Of a DNA stretch of 8,727 nt, positions 1 to 5,239 are shown piece by piece (the first letter of the stretch is position 1; each line of letters opens with the position of its first letter). The position numbers and the translations under genes are program-made. The DNA is from Spirochaetales bacterium (GTDB taxonomy: Bacteria > Spirochaetota > Spirochaetia > ARS1246), in NCBI GenBank assembly GCA_018644745.1, contig JABGPX010000767.1, positions 1 to 8,727 of the forward strand. The letters run 5' to 3'. Below the pieces are notes generated by a model that made no database searches, was not told the DNA's origin, and saw only the letters and a list, made by a program, of their open reading frames with translations.

Positions 1-852
1 CGCTCCCCCGGTTCCGAGGCGAAGGATTTCCAAAGCGTCGCAGAGCGCTCCGGCCGCGGCCATCCAGTAGCCGGGGCCTTCATCGCAGCCGCCGTCTTCA
101 GGGATCTGCTTCAAATAGAGATCGAGGCATAGAAGGATCTTCCGGACTCCGAGCACCCGCGACTCATCACTCGCTTCAGAAAAAAGGATCGCGGTGAGAA
201 TGTTCGAACAGCACCATGGAGTCCAGTTATTCAGGTACTCATGACTTGACGGTTCAAGTCCCATCCACCACTGATCGGTTCTGTTCAAAAATTGATCAAC
301 AACACGGATCTGCACCTCTAAACTAATTCGCTCGACCAGGGCGGGATAGGAGGAAGACAGTTGATCTCCGAGTAAATACAAAATCCAGGAAAGAAGGGCA
401 GCAGTTTCCGCGGAAAACAGATCTATTCCCTGGTCGGCGCCTCGAGGGGATGGAAGCGGTCCTGGATATCTCGATGCATCCTTCACATGAGCGGGTATAA
501 CCCAGCACGCTTCCTCGCAGATGAGCCAAAGGCCGTCGAGAAGTTCGCGTAAAAACCGGCCTTGCCCCTCTGCGCACTCGGCAAAAGTAAGGGCGCCGAC
601 TGCGTAACGCCGGGCAAAGTACCTCTCCGCATGCTCACCCCGATCACCGGTTTCAACATAATTCATGTAATCCGTTGCCCGGACCAAAGGCCACTGGTAG
701 CCTAAAAAACTCTCTCCCTCTGCGATAAGTTTCTTGCGAATATCCGCATCAAGACCAGTCCAGGCATCCCGGTCTGTCGACTTGGGAAATGGATTAAACT
801 CATCGTTGCGGCTCAATGCCGTCTCGAGTCCTTCATCCGAGAAAAACTTCAT
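1..852 (-). CDS. Heparinase II/III-like polysaccharide lyase family protein, N-terminal part (cut by window edge)
   Basis: The reading frame is open from an ATG at 852 down to base 1, giving the first 284 residues; the C-terminus lies outside. The visible part is helical and Trp/Tyr-rich, like the alpha/alpha-toroid domain of heparinase II/III and alginate lyases. Two hallmarks are visible: L-N-N-W-T-P-W at about residues 207-213, and the D-G-G-C-D-E-G-P-G-Y-W block at 253-263, whose Tyr262 is placed like the catalytic Tyr of the family. The N-terminus (MKFFSDEGLETALSR) is not a signal peptide, so the protein is probably cytoplasmic. An AAGGA ribosome site lies 7 bases before the ATG. The gene follows the UroD-like gene by 31 bases in the same direction, so they are likely co-transcribed. 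Family members cleave uronic-acid-containing glycans by beta-elimination, but the substrate here is unknown. The His expected after the Asn pair is Trp, so the activity may differ. The family call is fairly sure; the function is not. Confidence 0.85.
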   Translation of the reverse strand, partial: MKFFSDEGLETALSRNDEFNPFPKSTDRDAWTGLDADIRKKLIAEGESFLGYQWPLVRATDYMNYVETGDRGEHAERYFARRYAVGALTFAECAEGQGRFLRELLDGLWLICEEACWVIPAHVKDASRYPGPLPSPRGADQGIDLFSAETAALLSWILYLLGDQLSSSYPALVERISLEVQIRVVDQFLNRTDQWWMGLEPSSHEYLNNWTPWCCSNILTAILFSEASDESRVLGVRKILLCLDLYLKQIPEDGGCDEGPGYWMAAAGALCDALEILRLGTGGA

Positions 853-883
853 TGTTTTATCCTTATATGGCTTCCATGCTTGA

Positions 884-1990
884 TCACTGCCCATATGTAA
901 GCCCGCTTTCGATAAAGCACTCGACCGCCAGTATCATTTTTTCGAGCTGTTCAAGTGTTTTAAAACTGTTCAAACCGGCGACAAGTGAGGCACAGCGGAG
1001 GAGAAAACCGCCACCCGCGGCTGCGGCATCTATGGTTTCCTTAACCATGTTTTCGATATCAGATAATTCCATATTGATAAACATTTGAGACGGCAGATTA
1101 CCTGCCAATGACATACTCTTTCCCAATCTTTTCTTTACCGCACCGATATCCGAGTCTCCAAAGGGCGGCCGCTCTAAGGGCTCGAGAGAATCCATGCCCA
1201 TCTCTACCCATAAATCCAGAAAATCCCCAACACAGCCGTGCACATGATGCCGCACCCTGCCGCCGTATCGATGTATAACACCGTTGAGCTTCGTATCATA
1301 TGGGCGGATAAAATCGTCAAACATCTCCCTGCTCATCCACGGAGGCAGCGCCATTTCGTAGGCGGTAAAAGAGAACATATACGGCGCCGCCAGTCGATGT
1401 ACAAGACTTTCGAGCTGATCGTATTGTTTCTCAAACAGCTGATGGAGCTCCGCCGAATGGGTTGTCAGCCAGAGATAGAACTCGGTAGGGGGAGACATCC
1501 GGGCGAGGTGCCCGAGAGGATGCATAAGGCCGATAATCGGCACATATCGATCACCACAGACCGACTCCAATGTATTCAGGTACCCGGCGTCGATTGCTAT
1601 TTCGGGAAACTCGCACCGCGAGAGCCTGATTAAGTCATCGGGGCAATCAATAAAATATTTCTCCCAATGCTGATATGACGGATTGAGCTCGTCGCGTTCC
1701 AGCATTCCGACAAACTTCGCCGTAGAAGTGGAATGCACTATTCTTTCTCTGCTCCGACCGTCTCGAGAACCAAGAGTCTCCTTTTTGGTCTCGCATCGGG
1801 ATCCAAAAAATCCCCAGTCGAAACCTTCAATTCCTTTGAAATTGTCTGAATAGGTATCAACAAGATCGATAAGGCGCCGGGCTCCAGGAAACTGACGCAC
1901 CGTATCGGTAACCGCAATCTCAATCGGCACTCGATCGGGCTCCTGAAAACTGAGGGCTGTTTCCATTCGTTTCCGGCTCGTGAAGCTCAT
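884..1990 (-). CDS. Uroporphyrinogen decarboxylase-like (UroD superfamily) protein
   Basis: A 368-residue protein with the UroD/cobalamin-methyltransferase TIM-barrel layout. It starts with the family signature S-R-K-R-M near residues 5-9 and E-P-D-R-V-P at 17-22. H-H-V-H-G-C lies at 248-253, followed by the conserved G-M-D-S-L-E-P-L-E stretch (265-273) and S-L-A-G-N-L (294-299). It lacks the features needed to call it the haem enzyme HemE. MtaA/CmuA-type methyltransferases bind zinc through His-x-Cys at the position where this protein has His-x-His (H249, H251). It most resembles the UroD-like proteins of unknown function often found in sugar-utilisation clusters. The ATG at 1990 is chosen because it keeps the N-terminal signature. 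A GGAG sits only two bases upstream, which is too close to be a good ribosome site; Met9 is the alternative start. It is the first gene of a minus-strand pair with the lyase gene and is divergent from the deacetylase. The physiological reaction is unknown. Confidence 0.88.
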   Translation of the reverse strand: MSFTSRKRMETALSFQEPDRVPIEIAVTDTVRQFPGARRLIDLVDTYSDNFKGIEGFDWGFFGSRCETKKETLGSRDGRSRERIVHSTSTAKFVGMLERDELNPSYQHWEKYFIDCPDDLIRLSRCEFPEIAIDAGYLNTLESVCGDRYVPIIGLMHPLGHLARMSPPTEFYLWLTTHSAELHQLFEKQYDQLESLVHRLAAPYMFSFTAYEMALPPWMSREMFDDFIRPYDTKLNGVIHRYGGRVRHHVHGCVGDFLDLWVEMGMDSLEPLERPPFGDSDIGAVKKRLGKSMSLAGNLPSQMFINMELSDIENMVKETIDAAAAGGGFLLRCASLVAGLNSFKTLEQLEKMILAVECFIESGLTYGQ

Positions 1991-2067
1991 GGCTCCAATG
2001 ATATAGGCGAGGTTCAGAAAAAGCTACTATCCAAATCTGCGGACCTACTATATTCTACATCCTGTAT
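1991..2067. promoter_or_regulatory. Divergent promoter region with CTACTAT direct repeats
   Basis: This 77-base AT-rich spacer separates two divergently transcribed genes, so it must hold both promoters. The heptamer CTACTAT occurs at 2024-2030 and again at 2045-2051, exactly 21 bases apart, which is two helical turns and would place both copies on one DNA face. TATATT at 2049-2054 matches the -10 consensus at five of six bases for the plus-strand gene. TATCAT on the minus strand (1998-2003) matches at five of six for the UroD-like gene. No good -35 box is visible for either, which would fit activator dependence. All of this is read by eye. Confidence 0.4.
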
Positions 2068-2835
2068 ATGACAGACAACTTCATATGGAAAAACGGCGAA
2101 AAAGCGGCGGTAAGTTTAACATTCGATGACGCCCGAATCTCTCAGATTGATACCGGCATGGAAATTTTTTCGCGGTATGACGCAAAGGCAACATTCTATG
2201 TGTCTCCCGGCGCCCTGAAGGAACGGACCGAAGGGTGGCGGTTCGCAGTACAGGCCGGCCACGAGATCGGCAATCACACGTATACCCACCCCTGCAGCGG
2301 GAATTTTGATTTCTCAAAAGATACTGCTCTGGAAAACTATACGTTGAACCAGATGGATGGGGACCTTCAGCAAGCAGATGACGAGATTGAGAAATTACTC
2401 GGCATTAAGCCGGTTACTTTTGCCTATCCCTGCGGTCAGTCTTACGTGGGACGAGGAAAGGACACCAGATCCTACGTACCCCTCGTCGCCGAAAGGTTTC
2501 TTGCGGGACGAGGTTTCCTCGCCGAATGCGACAACGACCCGCTCGGATGCGATCTCAGCAGGTTGAATTCCTACTCATCAGATAGTTTAGACGCCGATAC
2601 ACTCATAACCTTTGTCGATGACACAGTAAAAAAGGGACATTGGCTGATCCTGGCAGGACATGAAATTGGCAACCCTGAAATACGGCAGACCACAGGAGCT
2701 GGAGTCATCGAGCAGCTAATTACCTATATAATGGAAAACAAACAGGATATCTGGCTCGGCACGGTGGAAGAAGTGGCATCCCACATCGCCGCAGCGCAAC
2801 GGCGCGACGGCGCGACGGCGCAAAAAACAGAATAA
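2068..2835 (+). CDS. NodB-type polysaccharide deacetylase family protein
   Basis: A 255-residue single-domain protein of the NodB homology fold (carbohydrate esterase 4-like), which removes N- or O-acetyl groups from sugars using a metal ion. Visible motifs, in order: T-F-D-D at 18-21 (catalytic base and metal Asp); G-N-H-T-Y-T-H at 68-74, with the metal ligands His70 and His74; A-Y-P-C-G at 119-123 (motif 3); and L-A-G-H-E-I-G at 195-201, with the C-terminal His198. The metal triad Asp-His-His is intact. The T-F-D-D-A-R form, rather than T-F-D-D-G, marks a subgroup common in carbohydrate clusters. There is no signal peptide or membrane segment, so it is probably cytoplasmic. The ATG at 2068 is right for the motif spacing, but no Shine-Dalgarno precedes it and a -10-like TATATT ends 13 bases upstream, so the transcript may be nearly leaderless. 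The last 16 residues are encoded partly by an 8-base tandem repeat. It is followed after 12 bases by the aminotransferase gene. The substrate is unknown. Confidence 0.9.
   Translation: MTDNFIWKNGEKAAVSLTFDDARISQIDTGMEIFSRYDAKATFYVSPGALKERTEGWRFAVQAGHEIGNHTYTHPCSGNFDFSKDTALENYTLNQMDGDLQQADDEIEKLLGIKPVTFAYPCGQSYVGRGKDTRSYVPLVAERFLAGRGFLAECDNDPLGCDLSRLNSYSSDSLDADTLITFVDDTVKKGHWLILAGHEIGNPEIRQTTGAGVIEQLITYIMENKQDIWLGTVEEVASHIAAAQRRDGATAQKTE
2793..2821 (+). repeat. 8-base tandem repeat in the deacetylase 3' end
   Basis: The unit GGCGCGAC occurs at 2801-2808 and 2809-2816 and continues with a partial copy GGCGC at 2817-2821. A degenerate copy differing at two of eight bases precedes it at 2793-2800. 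The array encodes part of the low-complexity tail of the deacetylase. The unit length is not a multiple of three, so gain or loss of a unit would change the frame of the tail. Confidence 0.75.
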
Positions 2836-2847
2836 AAGGAGCAGCGG

Positions 2848-4008
2848 ATGTACAAGATAGGTAAGGAAGAAGTTCTTGAAATCGAATCAATAATAAATAG
2901 CGGGAAGATCTTTCGGTACGGCATCGGCAACCAATGCTCGAGCTTTGAGGCACGATACGCGGAAAAGCTGAATGTAAAGAACTGTGTAATGACTGCGAGC
3001 GGCACAAACTCCCTTACTGCCGCTCTCGTTGCCGCGGATATAGGACCTGGAGATGAAGTAGTCGTTCCGGCCTGTACTTACATGGCGACACCGATATCCG
3101 TGCTCGCCGCCGGAGCGATACCCGTAATTGTTGATATCGACGAGTCGGTCACGATCAGCCCGACAGCATTAAAAGCGGCGATTGGTCCTCGTACCCGGGC
3201 GGTAATTCCTGTACACATGTGGGGCGTGGCCTGCGATATGGATCCGATAATGGAAATCGCGTCAGAAAAAAGCCTCATTGTTATTGAGGATGCATGCCAG
3301 GGAGTGGGCGGGGCGTATAAAGAACGGATGCTTGGTTCAATCGGCCACATTGGTGCATTCAGCTTTAATTACTTTAAGAACATGACCTGCGGAGAGGGCG
3401 GTGCTGTTGTTACAAACAATGACCAATACGCCGAACGAATAAAATGCGTGGTCGATCCCTGTAGCTTCTATTGGGAAGGCCGCGACGACAGCTTCGCCGG
3501 CTTCACGTACAACGGTGCCCGGGCGTCGGAGTTCGAGGGCGCCATCCTGAACATCCAGCTAAATCGAATAGACGGCATGATAGAGTCGATGAGAAATCAG
3601 AAGATGCGTATTCTTAGCGAAACGGCAAGTTCCGGATTAAAGGCCGCACCCGCAAGAAGCCTGGAGTGGGAGTGCGGCACTCATGTTATGTACAGCCTGG
3701 ACACAGCCGAACAGGCAAATAAATTCGCCGAATTGACTGAGGGAACCATAGCGATAAAAACAGGGCGGCACGTATATACGGAATGGGATCCCATTCTCAA
3801 ACATCGCGGCGCTCACCACCCCGCTCTGAATCCGTACAAAATGAAAGAAAATCAGGACTGCAGGATGACTTATACCGAAGATATGTGTTCCGACTCACTG
3901 GATATCCTTTCGCGAACGGTATTTGTTCAAACACATCCTGATCGGACGGAAAACGAAACTGACAAACTCATAACAAAGATCAGTGAGGCTGCGAAAGCAG
4001 TTCTCTGA
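2848..4008 (+). CDS. DegT/DnrJ/EryC1/StrS-family PLP-dependent aminotransferase
   Basis: A 386-residue fold-type I PLP enzyme of the sugar aminotransferase family. Visible motifs: S-G-T-N-S at 51-55 (phosphate-binding loop); P-A-C-T-Y at 74-78; the PLP-ring Asp in I-E-D-A-C-Q (Asp148); and the cofactor lysine in F-S-F-N-Y-F-K (Lys177), followed by C-G-E-G-G-A (181-186). All catalytic positions look intact and the length is normal. Characterised members transfer an amino group from Glu or Gln to nucleotide-linked keto-sugars or to cyclitols such as scyllo-inosose; which of these applies here cannot be told. A strong AAGGAG at 2836-2841, six bases before the ATG, fixes the start. It is probably co-transcribed with the deacetylase. 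No nucleotide-sugar dehydratase or glycosyltransferase is in the window, so this is not an obvious surface-sugar biosynthesis cluster. Its 3' end overlaps that of the convergent capA-like gene by 29 bases. Confidence 0.92.
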   Translation: MYKIGKEEVLEIESIINSGKIFRYGIGNQCSSFEARYAEKLNVKNCVMTASGTNSLTAALVAADIGPGDEVVVPACTYMATPISVLAAGAIPVIVDIDESVTISPTALKAAIGPRTRAVIPVHMWGVACDMDPIMEIASEKSLIVIEDACQGVGGAYKERMLGSIGHIGAFSFNYFKNMTCGEGGAVVTNNDQYAERIKCVVDPCSFYWEGRDDSFAGFTYNGARASEFEGAILNIQLNRIDGMIESMRNQKMRILSETASSGLKAAPARSLEWECGTHVMYSLDTAEQANKFAELTEGTIAIKTGRHVYTEWDPILKHRGAHHPALNPYKMKENQDCRMTYTEDMCSDSLDILSRTVFVQTHPDRTENETDKLITKISEAAKAVL

Positions 4009-5239
4009 GCAAACCCAGCGCATCGTCGATTCTCGCCTGAAGTTCATCACGCACTATAAAGGCATTCTCGTGCATGAGACGAAAACCGGTTTGGATAGCC
4101 TCGCTATGAGCTTCGCAGCGAAAAAGATTGAACATTGCTGAAGCCATCAGCCCATCAAGCGGTGGTTTGGCTTGATTCGAATTTTCATGCATTTCGGAGA
4201 AAATACGGGTAAATAACGGCATATACGTCGATGAGAAAAGCGAGACTACCTCCTGCTCCCACAAGCTCTTAAGGTCGTCATCGGCTCGCAACGGAGCGGA
4301 AACAATATTCATATAATTGGAAAAAACTCGGCGATCTCCACCGCTGAGCAGCTTAATTGAGGCATTACTCAGTGTTCGATACGGCTTGAGCTGTATCGAC
4401 ACTACATCTAACCCGCTGAATCCAAGGCAAGCCAGATATCCTATCTTCGTGCAGGCCTTTCCAGCATGGCCTTCATAGTCAAAAAGAAAATTACCGAGGC
4501 TGTAGAGGATTATCCCTGAGCCGTAAATTTCTATACCCTGGGAAATATGAGGATGGTGTCCCACGACAACCTTCGCGCCGGCGTTTACAAACTGCCGATA
4601 TACATCCTGCAGCAGAGGACTGGGATAAGGCTGGTATTCATTACCTGCGTGTACCGAGACGATTACCACATCATAACTGCTTGCGGCCTCACGTATCCTG
4701 CCGCAGGTTCTGCTGATATCAAGACGCGCGGCGCCGGGACCGTCGTTTTGTGACCCTCCGAACTCTCCTTCCGCCACATTCAGAAAAGCGATATCTCTCC
4801 CTTCATGGGTGAGAACAGCCGGCGCGGCTGCCTGCTCCGGCGATATCCCGGCTCCATGAGAGCGGATTCCCGCGGAATCAAGCACCCTGATCGTCTCATC
4901 CAGCCCTTGAGCCCCCTGATCGAGAATGTGATTGTTCGCAAGAGCGGCTATGTCCACACCTGCAGATTTCAGGATATCCGCAACTTCCGGAGCTGCGATG
5001 AAGTTCGGTCCGGTCTTGGGAATCGGGTCCTTTTGGGTACAGAGTGGCGATTCCAGATTCACCAGCGTAACTCCGCCGCTTTTAAGCACCTCAACGATAT
5101 CCTTACTCATAACAGCCTCGGGGCCGCCTTTGAGTAGTCCCTTCTCTACACGGGCGATGGGACAGATATCTCCGGCCGCGACAAGCGACCAGGTCTCCTC
5201 GCCATTTTTTATACGAGCAAAGCCATTCTTGTCAAACAT
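3980..5239 (-). CDS. CapA-family protein (PGA_cap metallophosphatase-like fold)
   Basis: From the ATG at 5239 this is a 419-residue protein. Family motifs are: A-A-G-D-I at 21-25; V-N-L-E-S-P at 60-65; A-L-A-N-N-H at 99-104, followed by D-Q-G; V-S-V-H-A-G-N-E at 194-201; and V-G-H-H-P-H at 226-231, followed by the Y-S-L-G-N-F-L-F-D block (246-254). This is the calcineurin-like, probably metal-binding, fold of Bacillus CapA/PgsA. Those proteins sit in the membrane and help make poly-gamma-glutamate. This one shows no signal peptide or membrane anchor, and no capB/capC partner is present, so a capsule role is doubtful. A longer GTG start at 5281 is possible but would overlap the upstream gene by 43 bases. 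The ATG at 5239 overlaps the upstream stop as TAATG and has GAGGGGAG ten bases upstream, so it is preferred. That arrangement implies translational coupling to the glycoside hydrolase. The biochemical role is unknown. Confidence 0.88.
   Translation of the reverse strand: MFDKNGFARIKNGEETWSLVAAGDICPIARVEKGLLKGGPEAVMSKDIVEVLKSGGVTLVNLESPLCTQKDPIPKTGPNFIAAPEVADILKSAGVDIAALANNHILDQGAQGLDETIRVLDSAGIRSHGAGISPEQAAAPAVLTHEGRDIAFLNVAEGEFGGSQNDGPGAARLDISRTCGRIREAASSYDVVIVSVHAGNEYQPYPSPLLQDVYRQFVNAGAKVVVGHHPHISQGIEIYGSGIILYSLGNFLFDYEGHAGKACTKIGYLACLGFSGLDVVSIQLKPYRTLSNASIKLLSGGDRRVFSNYMNIVSAPLRADDDLKSLWEQEVVSLFSSTYMPLFTRIFSEMHENSNQAKPPLDGLMASAMFNLFRCEAHSEAIQTGFRLMHENAFIVRDELQARIDDALGLLRELLSQPH

Noticed and set aside
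323..577. Minus-strand open frame of 84 codons
   Set aside because: It lies in another frame of the heparinase-like gene, whose own frame is open across the entire interval with family motifs.
1238..1633. Plus-strand open frame of 131 codons
   Set aside because: It lies wholly antisense to the UroD-like gene, has no ribosome site and no recognisable domain; it is a shadow of the real gene.
2068..4008. Capsule or O-antigen biosynthesis operon (deacetylase, DegT aminotransferase, CapA nearby)
   Set aside because: No glycosyltransferase, flippase, polymerase or nucleotide-sugar enzyme is present, CapA is on the opposite strand coupled to a glycosidase, and the neighbours are lyase and esterase types.
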